Source: Aldehydirespirator sp965261105
GTDB lineage: Bacteria; Actinomycetota; Acidimicrobiia; Acidimicrobiales; Aldehydirespiratoraceae
DNA: 64,000 nucleotides
Assembly: GCA_965261105.1 (NCBI GenBank)
Contig: CBDHCM010000006.1
Coordinates: forward strand, 2,728,001 to 2,792,000
Reading direction: 5' to 3'
Shown: positions 40,741-49,591 of the stretch, piece after piece
How the letters are laid out: every line of letters starts with the position of its first letter
Numbering within the stretch: position 1 is the stretch's first letter
Position numbers and translations under genes: made by a program
The notes under the pieces: model-generated
Databases searched by the model: none
Told to the model about the DNA's origin: nothing
Seen by the model: the letters and a program-made list of their open reading frames with translations, nothing else

Positions 40741-41751
40741 GCGAGTGTCGTTGTTGACGAACTCGCGGATGTCGTCGATCTCGTGGCGCATCACCGCCAG
40801 GCGGTCGATCCCGAAGCCGAAGGCGAAGCCCTGCCACTGCTCGGGGTCGATCCCGCAGTTGCGCAGCACATTGGGATGGACCATCCCGCAGCCGCCGAGC
40901 TCCAGCCAGGATCCGTCGGGACGGGCGATGTCGAACTCCGCCGACGGCTCGGTGAACGGGAAGTACGAGGGGCGCAGCCGGCTCTTGACCTCCCCGCCGA
41001 AGAAGGCTCTGACGAACTCGTCGATGGTTCCGGCGAGGTCGCCCATGGTGATGTTGCGGTCAACCGCCAGGCCTTCGATCTGGTTGAAGGCAGGAAGATG
41101 AGTGGCATCGGCGGTGTCGGCCCGGAAGGTGCGGCCCGGCACGACGATGTAGATGGGAGGCTGGCGGTTCTCCATGACCCGGATCTGCACCGGGGAGGTG
41201 TGAGAGCGCAGCATCACCTCCTCGGGCTCGCCGAGGTTGACGAAGATGGTGTCGAAGCTGCCCCGGGCCGGATGCCAGTCGGGAATGTTGAGGGCCTCGA
41301 AGTTGTACCAGGCGCTCTCCACCTCGGGGCCCTCGGCGACCGTGTAGCCCATCCCCACGAACACGTCCTCGAGGCGGTCGCGGGCCTGGGTGACGGGATG
41401 GAAGTGCCCCCGGCGCAGCGGGGCCGTCTGGGGCAGCCGCTCGGTGAGATCGAGCCGCTCGGCGGCGTAGCGGTCGTCCCGGCCCGAGGCCGCGAGCCGC
41501 TCACGGGCCGCGGCGGCGGCGGCCTCCACCCGAGCGCGTGCATCGTTCAGGCGCCGGCCAACGGAGGCCCGCTCGCCGGGGTCGAGCCCGCCGAGCCGGC
41601 GCTTGGCCTCGTTGAAGAGCGAGCGGCGACCCAGCAGTTCCCGCTCGATGCCGGCAACAGCGTCGAGATCGGCGGCCGCGGCGAGGCGCTCCTCAGCTTC
41701 GGCGGCGGCCTGCTCGTAGACCTCGATCACCCGAGCAAGGCTAGAGCGCAC
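40723..41751 (-). CDS. pheS: Phenylalanyl-tRNA synthetase, alpha subunit
   Basis: 342 aa class II synthetase catalytic subunit. An N-terminal coiled coil (EQAAAEAEERLAAAADLDAV) is followed by motif 2 region SHTSPVQIRVM and VPGRTFRADTADATHLPAFNQIEG, then motif 3 GFAFGFGIDRLAVMRH. GTG start at 41751. Residues end FLSQF; the DNA encoding them is the source of the downstream repeats. Confidence 0.95.
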   Translation of the reverse strand: MRSSLARVIEVYEQAAAEAEERLAAAADLDAVAGIERELLGRRSLFNEAKRRLGGLDPGERASVGRRLNDARARVEAAAAAARERLAASGRDDRYAAERLDLTERLPQTAPLRRGHFHPVTQARDRLEDVFVGMGYTVAEGPEVESAWYNFEALNIPDWHPARGSFDTIFVNLGEPEEVMLRSHTSPVQIRVMENRQPPIYIVVPGRTFRADTADATHLPAFNQIEGLAVDRNITMGDLAGTIDEFVRAFFGGEVKSRLRPSYFPFTEPSAEFDIARPDGSWLELGGCGMVHPNVLRNCGIDPEQWQGFAFGFGIDRLAVMRHEIDDIREFVNNDTRFLSQF

Positions 41752-41824
41752 GGGCCGCTACCCGGTGGAGCGGCACCGCGGATCGAGCTTCTCGCAACGC
41801 AGCCACGAATCGGTGAGCAACGAC

Positions 41825-41917
41825 GCCGCCTCAGCCGGCATGCCTGCTCACCGAAGCCGCCTCAGCCGGCATGCCTGCTCACCGAAGCCGCCTCAGCCGG
41901 CATGCCTGCTCACCGAA
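41825..41917. repeat. 31-bp perfect tandem repeat, three units
   Basis: Units at 41825-41855, 41856-41886 and 41887-41917 are identical and contain the palindrome CCGGCATGCC-like core. The last unit encodes the stop of the rRNA methyltransferase gene, so the array grew from that gene's 3' end into the gap before pheS. Confidence 0.9.
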
Positions 41918-42674
41918 GCCGGTTGCGGCGGTACTCGAAGGCGAGGAGGGTGGCGGCCATGGCCACGTTGAGCGACTCGGCGCTACCAGCCATTGGAATC
42001 CGGACCCGGCCGTCCACCAACTCGTCGAGCGTCGGATCGAGGCCGTGCGCCTCCGATCCGAGCACCAGCGCGACGGGACCCCGCCCCGCGGCGAGCGTGC
42101 CCGAGTCGTGGTTCTCACCCTCGGCCGGGTCGGCGGCCATGATCGCCGCGCCCGCGGCCCGCAGGGCTGCCAGCGCGACCCCGGCATCGGCCGCCTGCAC
42201 AATCGGCACGCGCAGCACCGAGCCGGCCGAGGCCCTCACCGCCTTGGGCGCCCACGGGTCGGCCCCACCCATCACGACCACACAACGAGCCGAGCAAGCC
42301 TCAGCCGAGCGGATGATGGTCCCCGTGTTGCCGGGATCGGACACGCCTGAGAGCACGAGCACCAGGTCGTCTCGCTCCAGCGACTCGGGCAGCACGGACT
42401 GTGGCCTGTCGACCAGTGCCAGCATCGGCTGGGGCGTCACCGCGGGAGCAACGGACTCGAGGGATCGATCGGTGAGCACCAGCACCTCGACACCCGGGGC
42501 GAGACGATCCAGGACGCCGCGAACCGCCGGTGCCTCAGCGGCCGACTCCGCAACGACCACGACCGAAGGCTCGATCCCGGCCGCGAGAGCCTCCGACACG
42601 GTGCGCGGCCCCTCCAGCACCACCGTGGCGTCGCCGGGACCGCGTCGGCGCACAAGGCGCCGCACCTCGGCCAC
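41910..42674 (-). CDS. SpoU/TrmH-family RNA 2'-O-methyltransferase
   Basis: 254 aa. A substrate-binding N-terminal domain (VVLEGPRTVSEAL) precedes the SPOUT knot with motif 1 LSGVSDPGNTGTIIRSAEA, motif 2 ALVLGSEAHGLDP and motif 3 IPMAGSAESLNVAMAATLL. Methylates ribose in rRNA or tRNA; exact target unknown. GTG at 42674; a longer N-terminus cannot be excluded. Lies between rplT and pheS, a usual place for such a gene. Confidence 0.9.
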   Translation of the reverse strand: MAEVRRLVRRRGPGDATVVLEGPRTVSEALAAGIEPSVVVVAESAAEAPAVRGVLDRLAPGVEVLVLTDRSLESVAPAVTPQPMLALVDRPQSVLPESLERDDLVLVLSGVSDPGNTGTIIRSAEACSARCVVVMGGADPWAPKAVRASAGSVLRVPIVQAADAGVALAALRAAGAAIMAADPAEGENHDSGTLAAGRGPVALVLGSEAHGLDPTLDELVDGRVRIPMAGSAESLNVAMAATLLAFEYRRNRLR

Positions 42675-42874
42675 CCGCCGATGGCGCGGCCCGAGCGCCT
42701 GACCGGCGTTCAGCTCACCTACCCCCAGTGCCCCCGACCCGGGCGCACCCGCGCTGTCCGGGCGCCTCTCGCATGGTCGACTCGGCTGTTGGCGGGCGAC
42801 AAGATCGCAGAGAGTTCCTCACGGCACACTCGGCTGCGCGCTGATGGCGCGGCCCGCGGGGGATCGAGGTTCAG

Positions 42875-43249
42875 TCAGCTCGCCTGAGCCTGGGCCGCGG
42901 AGGCCTCGGAGGCCGACTCGACCAGCGCCGAGAACGCGTCGGGTTCGTTGACCGCCAGGTCGGCCAGGATCTTTCGGTCGACCTCGATGCCGGCCGCCCT
43001 CAGCCCGGCGATGAAGCGGCTGTAGGACGTTCCCCGCTGGCGGCAGGCCGCGTTGATCCGCTGGATCCAGAGCCGGCGGAAGTCGTTCTTGCGAGCTCGG
43101 CGGTCGCGGAAGGCGTAGTTGCCCGAGTGCATGAGCTGCTCGTTGGCGGACCTCCACGAGCGGGACTTGTTGCCGTAGTAGCCCCGGGCCCGAGCCAGGA
43201 GCTCCCGGCGGCGGCGCCTGGACTGGGCGGGACGCTTCACTCTCGCCAT
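42875..43249 (-). CDS. rplT: 50S ribosomal protein L20
   Basis: 124 aa. MARVKRPAQSRRRRRELLARARGYYGNKSRSW in two blocks and RDRRARKNDFRRLWIQRINAACR are the L20 signatures; the Ala/Glu/Ser tail is a little longer than usual. AAGGAGA lies just upstream of the ATG. Binds 23S rRNA early in assembly and often represses this operon's mRNA. Confidence 0.96.
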   Translation of the reverse strand: MARVKRPAQSRRRRRELLARARGYYGNKSRSWRSANEQLMHSGNYAFRDRRARKNDFRRLWIQRINAACRQRGTSYSRFIAGLRAAGIEVDRKILADLAVNEPDAFSALVESASEASAAQAQAS

Positions 43250-43303
43250 CGTGGTGTCTCCTTGTACATGGTTCGCCCTGGCGAGAAGCCCGGGGCGGCG
43301 GGG

Positions 43304-43495
43304 CTAGATGCCAAGGTCCCGCAGCATCCGCTCGTCCGACGATGACACGTCGGCCGGGGCTCGGAGCTGGCGCTTGCGCTTGGGGGACTTCTTCTCGAGG
43401 ATGTGGCTCTTGTTGGCCCGGCGGCGCCGCAGCTTGCCGGTGCCGGTGCGCCGGAAGCGCTTGGCCGCGCCCCGGTGTGACTTCATCTTGGGCAT
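43304..43495 (-). CDS. rpmI: 50S ribosomal protein L35
   Basis: 63 aa from ATG at 43495. MPKMKSHRGAAKRFRRTGTGKLRRRRANKSH (two blocks) and RMLRDLGI at the end are typical L35. Middle gene of infC-rpmI-rplT. Confidence 0.95.
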   Translation of the reverse strand: MPKMKSHRGAAKRFRRTGTGKLRRRRANKSHILEKKSPKRKRQLRAPADVSSSDERMLRDLGI

Positions 43496-43559
43496 GGTTG
43501 ACCTTTGCGGATGCTTGTGCTCGCCGCGGTGTGCGTGTGCGGAGCGGGGTGGGGTGGCC

Positions 43560-44162
43560 TTAGTCGGCGGTGCCGGGCTGGGGCGGCTCGGCAGCGGCCA
43601 TGGCGGCCTCGGCCTCAAGCCTACGGCGGTGGCGGGCCTGAGCCTGCTTGTCCGGCGCGAGCACCATCACCATGTTTCGACCGTCCTGGCGGGGCTGGAA
43701 CTCCACCTTGCCGACATGCTCGACGGCGGCGGCCACGTTGTCGAGGATCTTCCTGCCCAACTCGGGATGCTGGATCTCCCTGCCCCGGAACATGATCGTG
43801 ACCTTTACCTTGTTGCCCTCGCCCAGAAATTTCTCGACTCTGCGAGTCTTGGTATCGAAGTCGCCCCGACCGATCTTCGGTCGGTACTTCATCTCCTTGA
43901 CCATGACGTTGGACGACTTGCGGCGGGACTCTTTGGCCCGCTGGGCCGCCTCGTACTTGAACTTGCCGTAGTCCATGATGCGGCAAACGGGCGGATTGGC
44001 CGCCTCCGCCACCTCGACGAGATCGCGTCCCGCAGCCCGGGCCAAGTTCAGCGCCTCCGGAAGCGGCCTGATGCCGATCTGCTGACCATCCTCACCGACG
44101 AGGCGCACCTCGGAGGCTCGGATCTGGTCGTTGATATTGGGCTCTTCGCCTGGCGGTGCTAT
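43560..44162 (-). CDS. infC: Translation initiation factor IF-3, probable ATA start
   Basis: 200 aa if started at ATA (44162-44160). The conserved IF-3 N-terminus NINDQIRASEVRLVGEDG is encoded at about 44138-44085, upstream of the first standard start codon (GTG at 44108). An in-frame TGA at 44171-44169 leaves only AAG, GCG and ATA before the conserved part; ATA is preceded by GAGGAG at nine bases. Non-AUG AUU/AUC/AUA starts are characteristic of infC and let IF-3 repress its own synthesis. The body has both domains (CRIMDYGKFKYE; FLGEGNKVKVTIMFRGRE; MVMVLAPDK). Confidence 0.9.
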   Translation of the reverse strand: MAPPGEEPNINDQIRASEVRLVGEDGQQIGIRPLPEALNLARAAGRDLVEVAEAANPPVCRIMDYGKFKYEAAQRAKESRRKSSNVMVKEMKYRPKIGRGDFDTKTRRVEKFLGEGNKVKVTIMFRGREIQHPELGRKILDNVAAAVEHVGKVEFQPRQDGRNMVMVLAPDKQAQARHRRRLEAEAAMAAAEPPQPGTAD

Positions 44163-44208
44163 CGCCTTTCACTCCTCGTGAGCACGGAACCTCCGTATTC
44201 GGGCGGAA

Positions 44209-44230
44209 CGCCCCGGCCGCGGCCGGGGCG
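44209..44230 (-). promoter_or_regulatory. 22-bp perfect palindrome in the infC leader
   Basis: CGCCCCGGCCG and its exact complement form an uninterrupted palindrome in the infC 5' leader, about 45 bases before the start. A TACTCT -10-like hexamer lies upstream at 44260-44255. It may be an attenuator stem or regulatory element for the IF-3/L35/L20 operon. Confidence 0.45.
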
Positions 44231-44318
44231 CAGGTCCGCAGGATTGACTCCGGTAGAGTAGCAGCCGGTCGCGACAAGCGGCCAAGCCCACTTGTGAGCG
44301 CGAGCCGGAGGTGTTCGG

Positions 44319-44816
44319 ATGAGCACGCTATGGACACCCGGAGGCGAGGTACCGGTGGGCGACCGCCCTTCGGACACCGGTTCCGCCGGCCCCGCGGGAG
44401 CCTCCGAACCCTCCGCTGCCGACGCTGCGGCCGAGGCGCCTGAAGACTTCGATCTGGACAGCCTGTCGCCGGAGGAGCGCGAGCAGGCCGAGCAGTACAT
44501 TCGGGAGCTGGCCGAGTCACGCGAGCGGCTCCGGTCGGTGCCCGCGTCGGTGGTGGTGGCCAACCACGCCATGGGCCTGTACGAGCTGGCCGCCCTGCAC
44601 CTGGCCAACCAGCCGCCGAACTTCAGCGAGGCGACGGTGGCCATCGACGCCCTCGGCGCGCTGCTCGACGGCATGCAGGGCCGGCTCGGCGAGCCCGAGG
44701 CCACCCTGCGCGAGGGCCTGTCGCAGATCCAGATGGCCTTCGTCCAGCTGAAGAACCGCCCCCAGGACGCCGAAGAATCCGGCGAAGGCGAGCCCGAAGA
44801 CGACCCCGCCGCCTAG
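44319..44816 (+). CDS. Conserved hypothetical protein (DUF1844-like)
   Basis: 165 aa, ATG with GGAGG upstream. A long acidic, Ala/Pro-rich N-terminus leads to a helical core VVVANHAMGLYELAALHL and AIDALGALLDGMQGRLGE and an acidic tail. The core looks like DUF1844, often found near translation genes; function unknown. Divergent from infC. Confidence 0.7.
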   Translation: MSTLWTPGGEVPVGDRPSDTGSAGPAGASEPSAADAAAEAPEDFDLDSLSPEEREQAEQYIRELAESRERLRSVPASVVVANHAMGLYELAALHLANQPPNFSEATVAIDALGALLDGMQGRLGEPEATLREGLSQIQMAFVQLKNRPQDAEESGEGEPEDDPAA

Positions 44817-44967
44817 TGCCCAGCCCCGGCCCGTCCGTGGCCCATCTCACCAGCAGGCCGGCCCCTTGCGGGTAAGTCCGGAACCGCACCTCATCGTCGA
44901 TCTCCAGACCTCGCCAACTGGAAGCAGATTGCCCCAAGGGGTGACATGTGCATCGCCGACCGCTACC

Positions 44968-44986
44968 GTTCGCGACATACGCGAAC
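44968..44986. promoter_or_regulatory. Inverted repeat upstream of the DUF2335 pair
   Basis: GTTCGCG-ACATA-CGCGAAC, a perfect 7-bp dyad with a 5-bp centre, lies about 20 bases before the next gene's start. Its place and symmetry fit an operator for an autoregulated pair. Confidence 0.5.
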
Positions 44987-45005
44987 CAATACGGAGCGGC
45001 ATGTG

Positions 45006-45272
45006 ATGAGCCTTGAGACTGTGGCCAAGCCTACGCAAGACCTGTCCCATCGCCGGGCTACCGAGCGACACCGCTCGCCGCTGAGCGATTTTCTCGGCGG
45101 CGCTGCGCTCATCTTCGACTTTGTGGGCACTTACACCTGGCGCCACATCTCAACCGTGCACCACCCCACCGACGCGGACGCGCTCGCCGCGGACTGGGAT
45201 GCCGTGGGTGATGACCTGCGCTGGGCCATGCACTGCCACCATCCAGTCAACCCCCATCGTGACCGCGGCTGA
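45006..45272 (+). CDS. Hypothetical protein upstream of DUF2335 gene
   Basis: 88 aa from ATG at 45006, with GGAG about nine bases upstream. MSLETVAKPTQDLSHRRAT, a hydrophobic FLGGAALIFDFVG segment, then DADALAADWDAVGDDLRWAM. I do not recognise a family. The 3' end overlaps the DUF2335 GTG by 14 bases, so the two are coupled. Confidence 0.55.
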   Translation: MSLETVAKPTQDLSHRRATERHRSPLSDFLGGAALIFDFVGTYTWRHISTVHHPTDADALAADWDAVGDDLRWAMHCHHPVNPHRDRG

Positions 45273-45663
45273 CCTGCCGGCGCCAGTCGACGGTGACCCT
45301 CAGCTGGCGGCAGTTGCCGAACAAGTAACGGTCGAACGCCGCGAGGCCTCCTTGCGCAGCGGGCCGCTCCCAGCACCCGAAGACCTCGCGGCGTATGGTC
45401 AGATCAACCCCGACCTCGTCAACCGCATTGTTGCCGCGTCCGAGGACGAGAGAGCCCACCGACACCTGATGGACGTGCAGCAATCGCGCCGAGCTTCGAT
45501 GGGCCTCGCAGCAGGGTTCATCGTGGCAGTGCTGTTCCTCTTTGTATCGGCATGGCTCATCTACAACGATCACAACATCGCAGGCACCGTGCTCGGATCG
45601 TTCGATCTGGTCGCCTTGACTGCCGTTTTCGTGCTGGGTCGCCGCAACGGCGGGTCGCCCTAG
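45259..45663 (+). CDS. DUF2335 membrane protein
   Basis: 134 aa from GTG at 45259. SGPLPAPEDLAAYGQINPDLVNRIVAASEDERAHRH (two blocks) is the DUF2335 signature, followed by two transmembrane helices (GLAAGFIVAVLFLFVSAWLI and VLGSFDLVALTAVFVLG). Such proteins are common in accessory regions and near mobile elements; role unknown. Confidence 0.75.
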   Translation: MTAADLPAPVDGDPQLAAVAEQVTVERREASLRSGPLPAPEDLAAYGQINPDLVNRIVAASEDERAHRHLMDVQQSRRASMGLAAGFIVAVLFLFVSAWLIYNDHNIAGTVLGSFDLVALTAVFVLGRRNGGSP

Positions 45664-45791
45664 AGAGTGTGACATCGCTCGGCCCACTCGGGTAACGAAC
45701 GGCATGGCCCCAGGATTTGGATCTGTGGGGACATGAGGGACTGTTTCTCTTCGTTCGCTTGCTTCAAGAACCCGGTCTCTATGCTCTGCGT

Positions 45792-46922
45792 GTGGTCAGG
45801 TTCGTACATTCGGCCGACTGGCAGCTCGGCAAGGCGCCGTACTACCTGAGCGACGAGGCCAGGATTAGGTTCGGCGCCGCCCGCATCGACGTCATCGGCA
45901 CCATCGGGAAGCTTGCCGTGCAAGAGCACTGTGACTTCGTCGTGGTGTGCGGCGACGTGTTCGAGTCGAACCACATAGACCGTCAGGTTCTCGTACGGGC
46001 CCTGGACAAGATGCGCGGCGCTGCCCAAGTCGCCTTCTATCTGCTGCCCGGCAACCACGATCCGCTGGACGCCTCATCGATATTCCGGTCGCCGACCTTT
46101 GAAGAGCATCGGCCAAGTAATGTGATCGTGTTGGACGGCACCGAGCCTGTGCAGGCCGCGCCCGGCGTGGAGTTGATCGCCGCGCCATGGTCAAACAAGC
46201 GCCCGCTCACCGATCTGGTGGGCGACGCCTGCGAGGGGCTCGAACCAACCGACGCGCGGCGCGTTGTCTGCGGCCACGGCGCGGTGGACGCCATGTGGCC
46301 CGTGGCGAACGATCCAGCGCACATCTCGCTTGAGCGGCTTGAAGAGAGGATCGAGTCGGGCGTCATCCACTATGTGGCGCTTGGCGACCGCCACTCGACG
46401 ACCGATGTGGGCAGCACGGAAAAGGTCTGGTACTCAGGCGCGCCCGAGCCCACAGACTTCGACGAGACGGAGCCGGGAAACGTGCTGGTCGTCGACCTCG
46501 ACGGTGACGGCGTGCGCGTGGATCCCCGACGCGTGGGCACCTGGCAGTTCGAGCGCAGGGACTGGGAACTGGGAACGGACTTCGACATCGATGCCCTGCG
46601 AGATTGGCTGGAGTCTGCGGGCGACAAGGACCGTTCGATCATGAGAGCAAACCTGCAGGGTCAAGTGTCCGTAGCCCAGAAGGCCCGGCTCGAGGAGATG
46701 CTCGATCACTACCGCGACCTGCTCGGCGGCTTGGTGGTCCGCGATGGCGACAGCCCGTTGGCAGTGATGCCCGACGATGCGGACTTCGACGATTTCGGCC
46801 TGTCTGGCTACGCGCGTGAGGCGCTGTCGGACCTGAGCGAGATGGCCGAGTCCGGAGACCGGGCCGTGGCCGCTCGGGATGCCCTGGCACTTCTGTACCG
46901 CCTTACCAGGGCACCCGCATGA
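45792..46922 (+). CDS. SbcD/Mre11-like nuclease
   Basis: 376 aa. The metallophosphatase motifs are present: SADWQLGK (I, with W in place of the usual H-x-x pattern SDxHLG), VVCGDVFES (II), LPGNHDP (III), GHG (IV) and ALGDRHS (V). Nuclease partner of the ATPase encoded next. Start GTG at 45792 is preceded by TATGCT at six bases, fitting a leaderless transcript. Shares a 4-bp ATGA overlap with the ATPase gene. Confidence 0.82.
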   Translation: MVRFVHSADWQLGKAPYYLSDEARIRFGAARIDVIGTIGKLAVQEHCDFVVVCGDVFESNHIDRQVLVRALDKMRGAAQVAFYLLPGNHDPLDASSIFRSPTFEEHRPSNVIVLDGTEPVQAAPGVELIAAPWSNKRPLTDLVGDACEGLEPTDARRVVCGHGAVDAMWPVANDPAHISLERLEERIESGVIHYVALGDRHSTTDVGSTEKVWYSGAPEPTDFDETEPGNVLVVDLDGDGVRVDPRRVGTWQFERRDWELGTDFDIDALRDWLESAGDKDRSIMRANLQGQVSVAQKARLEEMLDHYRDLLGGLVVRDGDSPLAVMPDDADFDDFGLSGYAREALSDLSEMAESGDRAVAARDALALLYRLTRAPA

Positions 46923-49549
46923 GGCTCCACAGGGTGAAGCTCCACAACTATCGGGGCGTCGCCGACTGCGAGGTCGAGTTCCCCGCGCAGGGAATCACCA
47001 TCGTCGAGGGACCCAACGAGGTCGGCAAGACGTCTATACCGGAAGGGCTCGACCTGGTGCTCACGAGACTTGACTCGTCCGGGCACCGGCAAGTCACGTC
47101 GGCCAAGCCGGTCGGGCGTGACGTGGGGCCCGAAGTGGAAATCGAGATGTCCACAGGCGAGTACCGCTTCGTGTACCGCAAGCGCTGGCTCCGCCGAAGC
47201 GAGACAGTCCTGAACATTCTGTCGCCCCAGCATGGCCAGCTCACGGGGCGCGAAGCCCACGAGCGAGTTGAAGAGATCCTCGATGAGACCCTTGACAGAG
47301 ACCTGTGGAGAGCCTTGCGCGTCGAGCAGAGTACCGAGTTGGCTCTGCCGGGCTTCGATGTGCCGTCGCTGGTCGCAGCCCTCGATCAGGCCGCGAGCGG
47401 TGCTGGCGCAACCGACGAGGACGACGATCTCTGGACCCGGATCTGCGAGGATCGTGACCGGTACTGGACCGCAGTGGGCCGGCCCAAGAAGGACCGCAAC
47501 GCCCAGCAGGCTGCAGTGGAGACAGCCCAGTCGACGGTCTCCGAACTTGAGCAGCAGCTCAAGAGCATCGACCGCGACGCCGCCGAAGCAAGCAGCCTGG
47601 CAGCGGCGGCGACGCGGCTTGCCGTGACCAGAGACGCGTGCGAGCAACAGGCAAGCGAGCTCAGCGAAGAGTGGGATGCAACGGAGCAATTGCGCAACAG
47701 GGTTGAACGCCTGACCGCCAACGACGAGGCAGCGGCCCTGCAGCGAGGCAGCGTCACGAGCGACCGGCAGCGCCGCCAAGAACTGATCGGCGAGCTCGAT
47801 TCTCGAGCCGCGGAGTTACACGGGCTCACGGCCAAGGCGGAGCGTTCGGCGCCCGCCCTCGCGGCCGCCATCAGGCACGTAGAACTGACCGCGGCTGCAT
47901 TAGATGAGGCTCGAGCTGCCGTGAATGCCGCCGAAGCTGAGCAGCGCCGCGCCGCCGAAGACCGTGACCATCACCGCAACCGCATCGAAGTGGAACAACT
48001 CTCAGAGCGCTACGACCGGGTCGTCGAGGCCGAGAAGAAACTGCAAGAGGCTGAGACACTGCTCGAATCGGCCAAGGTCGATGACGACCTACTGGAGCAG
48101 ATCGAGCAGGCGCACCTGGCGGTCGTAGGTGCCGAGGTCGCGGTCGCCTCGGTCGAGACAACCGCTTCGAGAGAGCTATCGATGGAGATCAACGGCGAAG
48201 GCGTCATGCTCGGCGCGGGCGAGACGCAGCGCACCGTCGTTGACGACGATGTTGTGCTGATGTTCCCAGACTTAGCCGAGATCCGGGTAAGGGCCGGAAC
48301 TGGCTCCCAGAGCCTCGCCGTCGAGCGACGCCACGCCCGGGAGGAGTTCCGTCGCCTGTGCGCGGCAGCAGGTGTCGCCGATCGGACCGAAGCCCGAAGA
48401 GCCACCGAGCAGCGCAAAGAGGCAGAGCGGCAGCGTCGTGATGCCTTAGAGACAATCAAGCGGGACCTACGGGATCTCACCGTCGATGTCCTGCGCGGCA
48501 AGGTCGAGGGACTCACCGAACGGATCGATGCATACGCCATTGAGCGGCGCGAGGACCCGCCCTTGCCATCCGACTTCGAGAGCGCCAAGCAGATCGCCGC
48601 GGCCAGAGCGCGCTCCGTCGAGGAGCGGCGAGCGGAGTTCGACAATTGCGACCAGACGGCCAAGAACGCGGCAGGCGCCCTCCAAGAAGAGAGAATCAGA
48701 GAGTCGAACCTCGGCGGCATGATCGAAATGGCTCGCAGTGCCAAGAACCAGGCCGCAGATTCTCTTGAGCTTGCCCGGTCCCAGCGAGCTGACAGCGAGA
48801 TCACGGTCGATCTCGCGAAGGCGACGGAGGACGCCTGCGCAGCGCGCGAGTCACTGGTAAGCGCTGAGCAGGAGTTGAGGGCTGCGGACCCCGAGTCGCT
48901 CAAGGTGAGGATGAAGAATGCTCAAGATGCCGCGCAACGCGCTCGCGACGACCTCCGTGCCAACCAGACAAGGCAGAACGAATTGCGCATCCGCCTCTCT
49001 CTCCGCGGGGAGGAAGGGCTCCATACTCGCCACGACGACGCCCTCGGACGGTTGCGGCACGTCGAACGCGAGCACAAAGGCACCGAGGCAAGAGCCGAAG
49101 CTGCGCGCCTGCTCCACGACACGTTCTCCATGCGCCGCCAGAAGGCCCGTGAGCGCTACTCCGGCCCGTTCCGACAGCTCATCGAGCAACTCGGCCGCAT
49201 CGTGTTCAGCCCGTCGTTCTCGGTGGACGTCGACGAGAGTCTCCGCATCGTGCGCCGTACGCTTGACGGCGACACCCTCCGGGTCGATCAGCTCAGCGCC
49301 GGCGCCCTGGAGCAACTCGCCGTGATCAGCCGGCTCGCCTGCGCAGCCATCGTCAGCCCCGACAGCGGCGGCGCGCCCGTCATTATTGACGACGCCCTCG
49401 GCTGGAGCGACCCGGACCGCTTGGAGCGCATGGGCGCAGCCATCGCCGCTGCAGGTGAGCATTGTCAGGTGATCATCCTCACATGCACACCTAGCCGGTA
49501 TTCCCACATCGGCAACGCCAACACGATCCGCTTGCCGAGCACCATCTGA
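46919..49549 (+). CDS. SbcC/Rad50-like ATPase without zinc hook
   Basis: 876 aa. Walker A GPNEVGKT at 31-38, long coiled coils on both sides of the centre, ABC signature LSAGALEQLAVI near 807 and Walker B VIIDDALGWSD near 837. Canonical SbcC/Rad50 has a CxxC zinc hook at the coil apex; there is no CxxC in this protein. The apex instead holds a short beta-rich insert at about 420-465 (MEINGEGVMLGAGETQ; LAEIRVRAGTGSQS). At this length it is shorter than typical SbcC. With the SbcD-like partner it would process DNA ends or act in defence; this is inference. Confidence 0.82.
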   Translation: MRLHRVKLHNYRGVADCEVEFPAQGITIVEGPNEVGKTSIPEGLDLVLTRLDSSGHRQVTSAKPVGRDVGPEVEIEMSTGEYRFVYRKRWLRRSETVLNILSPQHGQLTGREAHERVEEILDETLDRDLWRALRVEQSTELALPGFDVPSLVAALDQAASGAGATDEDDDLWTRICEDRDRYWTAVGRPKKDRNAQQAAVETAQSTVSELEQQLKSIDRDAAEASSLAAAATRLAVTRDACEQQASELSEEWDATEQLRNRVERLTANDEAAALQRGSVTSDRQRRQELIGELDSRAAELHGLTAKAERSAPALAAAIRHVELTAAALDEARAAVNAAEAEQRRAAEDRDHHRNRIEVEQLSERYDRVVEAEKKLQEAETLLESAKVDDDLLEQIEQAHLAVVGAEVAVASVETTASRELSMEINGEGVMLGAGETQRTVVDDDVVLMFPDLAEIRVRAGTGSQSLAVERRHAREEFRRLCAAAGVADRTEARRATEQRKEAERQRRDALETIKRDLRDLTVDVLRGKVEGLTERIDAYAIERREDPPLPSDFESAKQIAAARARSVEERRAEFDNCDQTAKNAAGALQEERIRESNLGGMIEMARSAKNQAADSLELARSQRADSEITVDLAKATEDACAARESLVSAEQELRAADPESLKVRMKNAQDAAQRARDDLRANQTRQNELRIRLSLRGEEGLHTRHDDALGRLRHVEREHKGTEARAEAARLLHDTFSMRRQKARERYSGPFRQLIEQLGRIVFSPSFSVDVDESLRIVRRTLDGDTLRVDQLSAGALEQLAVISRLACAAIVSPDSGGAPVIIDDALGWSDPDRLERMGAAIAAAGEHCQVIILTCTPSRYSHIGNANTIRLPSTI

Positions 49550-49591
49550 ACTGACAGCCGCTCGTGGGACGAGCCCGCTCGGCGTTTAGCT

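Noticed and set aside
38048..41101. A very long plus-strand open frame opposite pheT and pheS
   Set aside because: It is the shadow of the high-GC third-position bias of the genes on the minus strand; composition is His/Arg/Gly-rich and no motif is present.
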